Assembly (NCBI GenBank): GCA_050114795.1
Contig: JASFRS010000058.1
Location: forward strand, 1-13,962
Direction of reading: 5' to 3'
Source: JASFRS01 sp050114795
GTDB taxonomy: Bacteria; Pseudomonadota; Alphaproteobacteria; Sphingomonadales; CAKZYD01
DNA: 13,962 bases
The translations under genes were made by a program, and so were the position numbers. Position 1 is the first letter of the stretch; each line of letters begins with the position of its first letter. The notes below the pieces were generated by a model. The model had not been told where the DNA came from. It did not search any database and saw only the letters and a program-made list of their open reading frames with translations. Positions 7,061-13,962 of this stretch are shown piece by piece.

Positions 7061-7085
7061 AAGGAGTGATCAAGTGCGTGATCAC
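7061..7085 (+). promoter_or_regulatory. mazG ribosome binding site with start-codon hairpin
   Basis: AAGGAG at 7061-7066 sits seven bases before the GTG at 7074 and decides the mazG start. A perfect seven-base inverted repeat, GTGATCA at 7066-7072 and TGATCAC at 7079-7085, encloses the start codon in a six-base loop and shares a base with the Shine-Dalgarno. If it forms in the mRNA it would limit initiation. Confidence 0.65.
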
Positions 7086-7874
7086 AGGATTGATAGTCTT
7101 CTTGATATAATGCGGCAGCTACGTGACCCTAATTCGGGCTGCCCCTGGGATGTTGAGCAGGATTTTCATTCTATTGCCCCTTATACCATTGAAGAGGCTT
7201 ATGAAGTTGCGGATGCTATTGAACGAAAAGACTGGGATGATTTACGGGATGAATTAGGAGATTTGCTTTTGCAGGTCGTGTTTCATGCCCAAATGGCTGA
7301 TGAGAATGGGCTATTTTCCTTTGCTGATGTTGTTGATTCAATTCACGGAAAAATGATCCGCCGTCACCCGCATGTCTTCGGTGAAGCGGTTGTTTCAGAT
7401 GCTGCCGAACAAACCGATGCGTGGGAAAGAATCAAATCTGAGGAACGAAAAGAACGTGCCAATAAAGATAACACGTCCGTCTTAGGGGAAATTCCAAAGG
7501 CCCTCCCCGCTTTAGACGTCGCAGAAAAATTGCAGAGCCGTGCTGCGCGTGTGGGTTTTGACTGGCCGAATGTTCAGCCTGTTTATGAAAAGTTGGCGGA
7601 AGAAGTTGATGAGCTTCAAGAGGCTCAAGTCGAAGGAGATCCGCAAAGGATTGAAGAGGAATTCGGTGACCTCCTTTTCGCTTGCGTTAACCTGGGGCGA
7701 AAGCTCGGTTTGAATTCTTCTCAAGCACTGCAAAAGGCAAATGCTAAATTCCGGGCGCGCTTTGAGCATATTGAAGAATCTGCGCGGCAGCGACATATTG
7801 TTCTGGACGATTTATCACTCGATGATCTGGAAGTGGAATGGCAAAAGGCGAAAAGGACAGTTACAGAGGCCTGA
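7074..7874 (+). CDS. mazG: nucleoside triphosphate pyrophosphohydrolase MazG
   Basis: A 266-residue tandem MazG protein that hydrolyses NTPs/dNTPs to NMP plus pyrophosphate. It cleans non-canonical nucleotides from the pool, and in E. coli it also lowers ppGpp during stress. The N-terminal domain has CPWD at 23-26, the EExxE metal-binding motif (E40, E41, E44) and ExxD (E60, D63) in DELGDLLLQVVFHA. The C-terminal domain repeats it with EEVDE (E176, E177, E180) and EEFGDLLFACVNLGR (E196, D199). Length is normal for the family. The GTG start is fixed by AAGGAG upstream. Its 3' end overlaps the convergent hflX 3' end by 14 bases. It has its own promoter region, rich in inverted repeats. Confidence 0.96.
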   Translation: MRDHRIDSLLDIMRQLRDPNSGCPWDVEQDFHSIAPYTIEEAYEVADAIERKDWDDLRDELGDLLLQVVFHAQMADENGLFSFADVVDSIHGKMIRRHPHVFGEAVVSDAAEQTDAWERIKSEERKERANKDNTSVLGEIPKALPALDVAEKLQSRAARVGFDWPNVQPVYEKLAEEVDELQEAQVEGDPQRIEEEFGDLLFACVNLGRKLGLNSSQALQKANAKFRARFEHIEESARQRHIVLDDLSLDDLEVEWQKAKRTVTEA

Positions 7875-9258
7875 TTTGTATGTTTTTTCGTTTTTTCAAT
7901 TGCCCGAAGTGCCTGCTATCGAGGCGTACATCCAATATATATTGATTGTCTTCGTCGAAGCTGGTGTTCAGGACAGTCCCGACTTCGTGGAGCCATGCGT
8001 GGGTTGAACCTTCTTGAGCCGGAAATGTGATACGATAGATTCGTTCCCTTTGGTCCAGGAAGTGATCAATGCGGGCGAGAAGGTCTTGGCACCCCTCACC
8101 CGTTACCGCGGAAATTGCGATATTTGATTCCGGTTTTCTTTGGGTTTTTATCTGCAGTAATTTTGTCGCTTCCTGGTCAAGGAGGTCAGTTTTATTGTAG
8201 ACGTTGAGCGATGCCTTATGATCAACCGCATCATTTTGAGTAATATTTAGCCCTAATTCCTGAAGAACGTGTTTTACGTCCGCTGCTTGCGCCTCCATTT
8301 CCACATGATGACAATCATGTACATGGAGTAAAAGGTCAGCTTCAGTAACCTCTTCAAGCGTTGCATGAAAGGCTGCGACTAATTGTGTGGGCAAATCTGA
8401 AATAAAGCCAACGGTGTCAGAAAGAATGACCTGACGTCCCGCCGGAGTGCGCACCATTCTTAATGTGGGATCCAGGGTTGCGAACAACATATCTTCGGCT
8501 TGGACTTGCGAGGCCGTTAGGCGATTGAACAAAGTTGACTTGCCCGCATTCGTGTAGCCAATAAGTGCCACAACCGGATAAGGGACCTTCTGCCGCTCCT
8601 TCCGGTGCAAAGTTCTGGTGCGTTTGACATCAACAAGCTGTTTTTTCAGCTTTGAGATGCGATCTCGGATTAAGCGCCGATCCGTTTCGATCTGCGTTTC
8701 CCCCGGACCGCCCATAAAGCCAAAGCCGCCTCTTTGACGCTCTAAATGGGTCCACGTGCGGACAAGACGGCTTTGCTGGTAGCTTAAATGGGCGAGTTCA
8801 ACCTGCAGCACGCCTTCTTTCGTGCGGGCACGCTCTCCAAATATTTCCAGAATAAGGCCCGTCCGGTCGATGACTTTTGTTCCAATTGTGCGTTCCAAGT
8901 TACGTTGTTGCACTGGGGTTACGTGGGCATTTACGATCAGGACTTCAGCTTCCTTGGCTTTTATCAAGTCCGCAAGTTCCTCGATCTTCCCCTGCCCCAA
9001 AATTGTAGCCGGTCGCCATTTGTTTAAATGAATGACTTGTGACGCAATGATTTCAAGGTCAATTGCAAGGGCAAGACCGCAGGCCTCTTCAAGGCATGAC
9101 TCAGCGTCCCGTAAAACAGGTGTATTTTGGTCTGACCCACGCTTGTGCTCAGGATGAATGACAACAGCTTTTCGCCGGCTGCTTATATGCTCAAGCAGCC
9201 CCGGCTTGCCCCCCTTACCCTGGTTACCGGCCCCGGGTAATTCAAATACATTAGGCAC
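7861..9258 (-). CDS. hflX: ribosome-associated GTPase HflX
   Basis: A 465-residue Obg-HflX superfamily GTPase that binds the large ribosomal subunit and splits stalled or heat-damaged ribosomes. The N-terminal HflX domain covers about 65-225 with the family signature GFGFMGGPGETQIETDRR (178-195). G motifs are G1 GYTNAGKST (234-242), G2 around FATLDPTLR (259-267), G3 DTVGF (281-285), G4 NKTD (355-358) and G5 SAVTG (383-387). The start is a GTG that directly abuts the hfq stop (TAAGTG), implying translational coupling. About 25 N-terminal residues rich in glycine are less conserved. There is no terminator after the stop, which lies inside the end of convergent mazG. hfq-hflX adjacency is conserved widely in proteobacteria. 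Confidence 0.97.
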   Translation of the reverse strand: MPNVFELPGAGNQGKGGKPGLLEHISSRRKAVVIHPEHKRGSDQNTPVLRDAESCLEEACGLALAIDLEIIASQVIHLNKWRPATILGQGKIEELADLIKAKEAEVLIVNAHVTPVQQRNLERTIGTKVIDRTGLILEIFGERARTKEGVLQVELAHLSYQQSRLVRTWTHLERQRGGFGFMGGPGETQIETDRRLIRDRISKLKKQLVDVKRTRTLHRKERQKVPYPVVALIGYTNAGKSTLFNRLTASQVQAEDMLFATLDPTLRMVRTPAGRQVILSDTVGFISDLPTQLVAAFHATLEEVTEADLLLHVHDCHHVEMEAQAADVKHVLQELGLNITQNDAVDHKASLNVYNKTDLLDQEATKLLQIKTQRKPESNIAISAVTGEGCQDLLARIDHFLDQRERIYRITFPAQEGSTHAWLHEVGTVLNTSFDEDNQYILDVRLDSRHFGQLKKRKNIQIRPL

Positions 9259-9510
9259 TTAGTCGTCCGCATCCTCCGAGGAGTCATCCTCAAATAACTG
9301 CACAGGTGCCCCAGGCATTACAGTGGATATCGCATGCTTGTATACAAGTTGCGAATGACCGTCCCTGCGAAGTAATACGCAGAAATTATCAAACCACGTA
9401 ATGACGCCCTGTAATTTGACGCCGTTTACGAGAAATATTGTCACTGGCGTCTTGTTCTTACGAACGGTGTTAAGGAATACATCCTGTAAATTATGAGATT
9501 TGTCTGACAT
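9259..9510 (-). CDS. hfq: RNA chaperone Hfq
   Basis: An 83-residue Sm-like protein that forms a hexameric ring, pairs small RNAs with mRNAs and influences mRNA stability. N-terminal NLQDVFLNTVRK carries Q9 and D10 of the proximal face. The Sm1 region is TPVTIFLVNGVKLQGVITWFDNF, and Sm2 contains the uridine-binding YKHAIST motif (Y57, K58, H59). The short C-terminal tail is strongly acidic (EDDSSEDADD), shorter than in enterobacteria and in line with alphaproteobacterial Hfq. The ATG at 9510 is the family start, with a modest GGAACGG upstream. It is followed without gap by hflX. In Alphaproteobacteria Hfq has roles in nitrogen-fixation and stress regulation, fitting its place after ntrX. Confidence 0.98.
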   Translation of the reverse strand: MSDKSHNLQDVFLNTVRKNKTPVTIFLVNGVKLQGVITWFDNFCVLLRRDGHSQLVYKHAISTVMPGAPVQLFEDDSSEDADD

Positions 9511-9624
9511 GACCGTTCCGTTTTATTGTCAGTATGCTTTCTTTTAAAGATATGAAGATTAGCTGATGATGCAAACCGAATGGTGAAATTCGATGCTCCC
9601 CCTCTTTTCAACAATATCAATTGC

Positions 9625-9653
9625 AATATGGCAGCGGCCTATCTTCATTGCAA
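9625..9653 (-). promoter_or_regulatory. possible promoter for hfq-hflX
   Basis: On the minus strand TTGCAA (9648-9653) and CATATT (9625-9630) are separated by 17 bases, each matching four of six bases of the vegetative -35 and -10 consensus. It lies in the 175-base gap between trkH and hfq, about 115 bases before the hfq ATG. Matches this weak are common, so this is tentative. Confidence 0.28.
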
Positions 9654-9671
9654 CATATAGCGTAACGAGGG

Positions 9672-9697
9672 AGGTGATTTATTATTCACCTTTTTTT
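9672..9697 (+). terminator. terminator-like hairpin with T tract (plus strand) over the trkH stop
   Basis: AGGTGA at 9672-9677 and TCACCT at 9686-9691 form a six-base stem with an eight-base loop. A run of seven T residues starts at the last stem base. This is the form of an intrinsic terminator for plus-strand transcription, where no gene is annotated, and it covers the trkH stop codon. On the minus strand there is no U tract after it, so it is not an evident trkH terminator. Confidence 0.35.
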
Positions 9698-11149
9698 GTT
9701 CAAAACCCGAAATAGTGGGACAAGCAGAAGCAATATTTCCATTCGTCCGGCGATCATTAAGGCAACGGCACCTACCAAGGCACCTGTGTCCATTTGGGCG
9801 AACCCGACAAAATCTGGATCAGCAATGTTGATGAATGGCCCAGTGCCGCTTAACATTGCAATCGAACCACCGATGGACGTGATGAATGGGAGTTTATAAG
9901 CTGCAAACATAAAAGAGCCAATAGCAGCTAAAATGATAAACCCCATAAAAAGGCTCCAAACCCCTAATATATCCTTGGTGCTAACTCGGCTAAAACGGTA
10001 CTGCACAGATAACACGCCATGTGGGTGAGCTAGCCGCGCTAATTCCTTATCGGCAAAACGGGCCAACAGATGAAAACGCATCATTTTTATCCCGCCCGTT
10101 GTTGAAATCATTGAGCCGCCTAATACAGAAAGTCCAAATAATAATATAAGAGTATCAAGGTTTACGGATTCTGTGTATGCGCTGCTTATGCCGGATGTAG
10201 TCAGTATGGAAAGGCCTAGAAATATTTGATTCCATAAATGTGAGCCATATCCGTATTCGCTGTATGAGGCCCCGAAAAATGAGAAAATAATTAGTAAAAG
10301 TGTAGCGAACAGGACCACTTTTAAGAACGTACGAGTCTCCTGATCTTCATAAAGCGCCGTAACGCGACCTCTAGCCGCTCCCCTGATTAAAGTCAGATTT
10401 AATGCACCTGTTATTAGTGCAGCAGCTATTAAAGCTTCGGCAAAGGCATTATTAAATGCTGTTAGTCCATCTGCCCTTAGCGTGTAACCCCCTGTAGAGA
10501 TAGCCGTCATGGAAAACGTTAATCCGTCTAAAAAAGGCAATCCCGAAATCCAAAGCCCAACGGCAAAGGCCAAAGTAATAGACGCATAGGTTTGGCCAAG
10601 GCGGTGGAAGGAGGAACGTAGCCGGTCCAACAAACTTTCCCCCTCACCATGCGGTAGGTTAATCGCCACATAGGATGCGCCGCCAATGCCAAAGAGAGGT
10701 AATATTACGGCTGCCATGACTAAAAGACTTAGCCCACCAATCCATTCGATCATGATGCGCCAAACTCGGATAGAAACTGCTAATGTGTCTTGGCTTCCTA
10801 AGGCAGATGCACCATTTGTCGTTAAACCTGAAACCCCTTCAAAATATGCAGCCCAAAGTGAATCCTGTAACCCTAAAGTCAAAAATGGCAGACCCGCGCC
10901 CATAGGGCCAATCAGCATAAAGCTGATCAAGACAGTTAATGTGACTTTGCGATTGTGAACTAACTGCGATGTTCTGAAGCTCAGTAGCAGAATACCTGAA
11001 ATGAAGCCCAAGATCAGGAAGCTTTCGCTAAAGCCCAGTATGGCTTCATATTCCCCGTGGCTTAGTGCCACCATAAACGGCAGGGCATGCCCTAGTGATA
11101 AAATTGCAAAAAACCAGCCAATAATATAGGCCGCTGCCCTTAAGGCCAT
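9686..11149 (-). CDS. trkH: Trk/Ktr-type potassium uptake protein, membrane pore subunit
   Basis: A 487-residue integral inner-membrane protein of the TrkH/KtrB superfamily that conducts potassium. Hydrophobic segments run through the whole length. Four pore-loop repeats with the selectivity-filter glycine are visible: LTTNGA (109-114), STGGY (218-222), LTTSGI (316-321) and LSGTGP (433-438). The conserved SMISTTGGIKMMR lies at 346-358 and GRMEIL at 468-473. Its gating partner TrkA is encoded 36 bases upstream in the same orientation, so the two form an operon and a complex. ATG 11149 has AAGGT about ten bases upstream. The downstream neighbour hfq is separated by 175 bases and may have its own promoter. 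Confidence 0.95.
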   Translation of the reverse strand: MALRAAAYIIGWFFAILSLGHALPFMVALSHGEYEAILGFSESFLILGFISGILLLSFRTSQLVHNRKVTLTVLISFMLIGPMGAGLPFLTLGLQDSLWAAYFEGVSGLTTNGASALGSQDTLAVSIRVWRIMIEWIGGLSLLVMAAVILPLFGIGGASYVAINLPHGEGESLLDRLRSSFHRLGQTYASITLAFAVGLWISGLPFLDGLTFSMTAISTGGYTLRADGLTAFNNAFAEALIAAALITGALNLTLIRGAARGRVTALYEDQETRTFLKVVLFATLLLIIFSFFGASYSEYGYGSHLWNQIFLGLSILTTSGISSAYTESVNLDTLILLFGLSVLGGSMISTTGGIKMMRFHLLARFADKELARLAHPHGVLSVQYRFSRVSTKDILGVWSLFMGFIILAAIGSFMFAAYKLPFITSIGGSIAMLSGTGPFINIADPDFVGFAQMDTGALVGAVALMIAGRMEILLLLVPLFRVLNKKR

Positions 11150-11185
11150 AGCAAATCTTACCTTTTGCCGCTTTCAGGCGTGAGA

Positions 11186-12562
11186 TTAAAAGAAATCCAG
11201 ACGGACCGCAAATAGTTGCTCCACATGGGCAACTGCATCAGCCAAAGCGTAAACCACTATCTTGTCCTTTGGATGAATGACAGTATCTGAACGGGCCATA
11301 ATGACCTTGCCATCTCTTACAATTGCGCCAAATCTGATCGCATCTGGCAGCTTTGCTTTGGAAATACTCTTACCGACAAGTGGAGAGGTGTCCAAAGCTT
11401 CCGCTTCCAGAACTTCCGCCCTGCCCTCCTGCAAACTATAAACGCCGCGGATGCGACCCCGGCGAATTTCTCCTAAAATTGTGGAGACAGTGGTTTCGCG
11501 CGGGTCAATAATCACATCAATGCCTAGGGGTGAAATCAGCGCTGAATAAGTCGAATTATTTAAGAGCGTGATCGACCGTTTAGCCCCGTGTTTTTTTGCC
11601 AACAGTGATGACAGGATATTGACTTCATCGTCATTGGCGATGGCAACAAATGAATCCGTATCGGTAATATTAGCTTCCTGAAGCAATTCCGTATTCAAAG
11701 CGTTGCCGTGAAGGACAATGATTTCCGGCAGTTGTTCCGCAAGCTCTTCCGCTCGTGCCTGATCTTGCTCGATAACCGTAACTTTGACATTTGGGTTATG
11801 TTTTACGAGGTCTTGCGCAAGAAAACGGCCAATATTCCCGCCCCCCGCGATAATTACGCGATTAACGCCTTTTTCTTCATGGCCGAAGACCGCCAAGGCG
11901 CGCTCTATTCGGTCGCTCCCCACCGCAAAATAAACGCGATCACCTATAAGCATCATATCGTCAGCGGAGGGTACGATTGAACGCGTATCGCGACGAATCC
12001 CCATAACTGTAATCTGTAAATCCGGGAATAATTCCTCAAGCTGCCGTAGCGGTGTATCCACGACGGGGCAGTTTTCTTCCAAACGCACACCGACGACATG
12101 AACAAGCCCATCAGCAAATGGGATAATATCTACAGCGCCTGGAACCTGAAGTTGGCGGTGAATAGCGTGCGCCACCTCCACTTCCGGCGAAATAATGACA
12201 TCAATGGGAAGATTATCGCGGCTGAATAAATCGGCCCAGGCTTTACGCAAGTAGCTCTGATTACGTATGCGAGCGATTTTTGTGGGGATGTTGAATAACG
12301 AATGTGCAACCTGACAGGCAATCATATTAACCTCGTCAGATTGGGTCACAGCAATCAACATATCCGTATCATCGGCGCCGGCCTGGTCGAGAATGTCTGG
12401 GTCGGAAGCAAAACCAACGATTGCCTGAACATCTAGGCTTTCCGAAATAGTGCGTACCAATTTAGCTGAACGATCAATGACTGTAACGTCATTGCGCTGC
12501 TGCGACAGACGTTTCGCAATATTATAGCCGACACGGCCTGCCCCGCAGACGATTACCCGCAT
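11186..12562 (-). CDS. trkA: Trk potassium transporter regulatory subunit TrkA
   Basis: A 458-residue cytosolic NAD(H)-binding protein that gates TrkH. It has two tandem RCK units. The first Rossmann domain starts MRVIVCGAGRVG (GxGxxG at 7-12), followed by a TrkA-C domain around 140-220. The second starts RVIIAGGGNIGRF (glycines 240-245), followed by a second TrkA-C domain near 370-455. Length equals the family norm. I chose ATG 12562, not the in-frame GTG at 12571, because AAGGTGG lies five bases before the ATG and family homology begins at MRVIV. It is 39 bases after ntrX and 36 before trkH, so all three are probably one transcript, a linkage common in Alphaproteobacteria. Confidence 0.95.
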   Translation of the reverse strand: MRVIVCGAGRVGYNIAKRLSQQRNDVTVIDRSAKLVRTISESLDVQAIVGFASDPDILDQAGADDTDMLIAVTQSDEVNMIACQVAHSLFNIPTKIARIRNQSYLRKAWADLFSRDNLPIDVIISPEVEVAHAIHRQLQVPGAVDIIPFADGLVHVVGVRLEENCPVVDTPLRQLEELFPDLQITVMGIRRDTRSIVPSADDMMLIGDRVYFAVGSDRIERALAVFGHEEKGVNRVIIAGGGNIGRFLAQDLVKHNPNVKVTVIEQDQARAEELAEQLPEIIVLHGNALNTELLQEANITDTDSFVAIANDDEVNILSSLLAKKHGAKRSITLLNNSTYSALISPLGIDVIIDPRETTVSTILGEIRRGRIRGVYSLQEGRAEVLEAEALDTSPLVGKSISKAKLPDAIRFGAIVRDGKVIMARSDTVIHPKDKIVVYALADAVAHVEQLFAVRLDFF

Positions 12563-12567
12563 AAACC

Positions 12568-12574
12568 CCACCTT
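12568..12574 (-). promoter_or_regulatory. trkA ribosome binding site
   Basis: AAGGTGG on the minus strand, five bases before the ATG at 12562. It overlaps the alternative GTG at 12571, which argues against that upstream start. Confidence 0.7.
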
Positions 12575-12601
12575 TTTCTACAAGCTAAAACAGCCTATAA
12601 A

Positions 12602-13962
12602 TCAATCCGTTCCTTTACCGCGCATATTTGTCGAAAGCCCTAAAGACTTCAATTTACGATGAAGCGCTGAACGCTCCATACCAACAAATGTTGCAGTGCG
12701 CGAGATATTACCGCTAAAGCGGCGAATTTGAATACGTAAATATTCTCGTTCAAACGCCTCTCGTGCCTCACGTAGTGGGGACGTTACGATCGACATATTT
12801 TGATCGACGTTCATGTTGCGCGCGGGCTCTTCCCTAAGTTCTATAGGAAGTTGTTCGACGGCCACAGATTCGCAGCCATTCGGCGCTAAAATGATGACGC
12901 GTTCCAATACATTTCGAAGCTGACGCACATTACCGGGCCAGTCATAAGTTTGAAGCGCGGCCATCGCATCGTCGCCGATTTTTAGATTTTGAGCGCGCCC
13001 ATGCCGCTCTTTCAGCTTGCGCATAAAATATTCGACGAGTTCGGGAATATCCTCCCGCCGCTGATTCAGCGCGGGCATTTCAACGGGCACAACATTTAAT
13101 CGATGGTAAAGGTCTTCTCTAAACAGGCCTTCATGAATGGCTTCCCTGAGATCCTGTGCAGAAGAACTAACGACACGTACATCGACCTTCACTTTTGTTG
13201 ACCCGCCAACGCGTTCAAATTGCTGTTCTGTTAGAACACGCAATATCTTAGCCTGCGTTGTTAAAGGCATTTCCGCGACTTCATCCAGAAATAAGGTTCC
13301 GCCGTGAGCGCGCTCTAAGAGGCCACTCGAAGCAACTTTACCTCCGCTTTCGATTCCAAATAACTCGCTCTCCATGCGTTCGGGGGCCATATTAGCTGCG
13401 TTTACGACTATGAATGGACCGGATGAACGGAGCGACCAATCATGAAGAAGGCGCGCAGCAACTTCTTTGCCTGAACCCGATGGGCCTGTGATCAAGACGC
13501 GACTGTTTGTTTTTGAAACTTTCTGCAACTGGGACTTAAGGGTATGAATTGCTGCGGATTTGCCTGTTAAATCCAAATCTAGGCCGACGCGGCGCTTTAA
13601 TTCCTCATTTTCCCGTTTCAAACGCTCAACTTCTGTTGCGCGCTGGACAAGAACAAGAAGTTGATCCGCTTGGAATGGTTTTTCGATGAAATCATAGGCA
13701 CCACGCTTAATTGCTGCGACGGCTGTTTCGATATTGCCATGGCCGGAAATGATAATCACAGGAAGTTGCGGGTCCTGTTCTTTAATCGCATCAAGAATTT
13801 CAAGGCCGTCCATCCGGCTTCCATGCAGCCAGATATCCAGGATAACCAGAGAAGGCCGCCGTTCAGAGAGCGCAGCCAATGCGCTGTCACTGTCGCTTGC
13901 AACGCGCGTTTCATAGCCTTCATCAGATAGGATGCCGCTAACAAGCTCGCGGATGTCCTCTT
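12602..13962 (-). CDS. ntrX: NtrX family response regulator (N-terminus outside window)
   Basis: Response regulator partner of the membrane kinase NtrY, linked to nitrogen metabolism and to redox or envelope traits in Alphaproteobacteria. The frame is open to the window edge; the TTG at 13879 is internal. The 452 visible codons probably lack about ten N-terminal residues with the first acidic pocket residues. In visible numbering the receiver domain has phospho-acceptor D42 (VILDIWLHGSRMDG). The AAA+ domain has Walker A GPSGSGKE (159-166), Walker B TLFLDE (222-227) and the FREDLYHRL arginine-finger region (280-288). A Fis-type HTH is at about 397-442 (NISRTATFVGMERSALHRKL). The GAFTGA loop expected after ESELFG is missing. 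ntrY should lie just upstream. Confidence 0.94.
   Translation of the reverse strand, partial: EDIRELVSGILSDEGYETRVASDSDSALAALSERRPSLVILDIWLHGSRMDGLEILDAIKEQDPQLPVIIISGHGNIETAVAAIKRGAYDFIEKPFQADQLLVLVQRATEVERLKRENEELKRRVGLDLDLTGKSAAIHTLKSQLQKVSKTNSRVLITGPSGSGKEVAARLLHDWSLRSSGPFIVVNAANMAPERMESELFGIESGGKVASSGLLERAHGGTLFLDEVAEMPLTTQAKILRVLTEQQFERVGGSTKVKVDVRVVSSSAQDLREAIHEGLFREDLYHRLNVVPVEMPALNQRREDIPELVEYFMRKLKERHGRAQNLKIGDDAMAALQTYDWPGNVRQLRNVLERVIILAPNGCESVAVEQLPIELREEPARNMNVDQNMSIVTSPLREAREAFEREYLRIQIRRFSGNISRTATFVGMERSALHRKLKSLGLSTNMRGKGTD

Noticed and set aside
12563..12571. GTG at 12571 as trkA start
   Set aside because: It overlaps the Shine-Dalgarno of the ATG at 12562, and the TrkA family begins at MRVIV.
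13756..13944. Internal TTG/ATG starts near the right edge as gene starts
   Set aside because: The NtrX frame continues with receiver-domain sequence (EDIRELVSGILSDEGYETR) to the window edge, so the gene is cut rather than started here. The other frames are shadows.
1..13962. tRNA, rRNA, CRISPR, transposase or integrase
   Set aside because: Looked for cloverleaf, repeat-spacer and recombinase signatures; none was seen, so the cassette cannot be tied to a mobile element.

Overview
The window is an ordinary chromosomal stretch of an alphaproteobacterium of moderate G+C content. The evidence is gene content and order. A holB-metG-tatD-metallohydrolase block comes first, and an ntrX-trkA-trkH-hfq-hflX block next to mazG comes last; both arrangements are typical of Alphaproteobacteria. 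I cannot place the genus. A Rhodospirillales- or Sneathiella-like marine lineage is a guess.

Layout. Bases 1-3694 (+ strand) carry the 3' end of holB (DNA polymerase III delta'), metG (methionyl-tRNA synthetase), tatD (metal-dependent DNase-like hydrolase) and a PhnP/RNase Z-like metallo-beta-lactamase fold hydrolase. They are packed as one operon: metG and tatD overlap by one base, and tatD and the hydrolase are 19 bases apart.

Bases 3695-7073 look like an accessory insertion between the two conserved blocks. A bidirectional terminator hairpin (3905-3942) closes the first operon. It also closes a minus-strand unit made of a small 44-codon ORF and a 432-residue GNAT acetyltransferase with an unusual N-terminal half. 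A LysR-type regulator is transcribed divergently from the GNAT gene across only 60 bases. Next comes a small minus-strand gene for a predicted exported 93-residue protein. The 187-base gap before mazG is rich in inverted repeats, including a nested one (6939-7000) and a hairpin that encloses the mazG start codon.

Bases 7074-13962 hold mazG (+), which converges on and overlaps the end of hflX. On the minus strand, in transcription order, are ntrX (cut by the window edge), trkA, trkH, hfq and hflX. These link nitrogen/redox-related two-component regulation, potassium uptake, sRNA-mediated post-transcriptional control and ribosome-rescue GTPase function. NtrX lacks the GAFTGA loop of sigma-54 activators.

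The most interesting part is the LysR / GNAT / small-ORF cassette with its neighbouring exported protein, whose functions I cannot assign, together with the structured leader upstream of mazG. I saw no tRNA, rRNA, CRISPR array, transposase or integrase.
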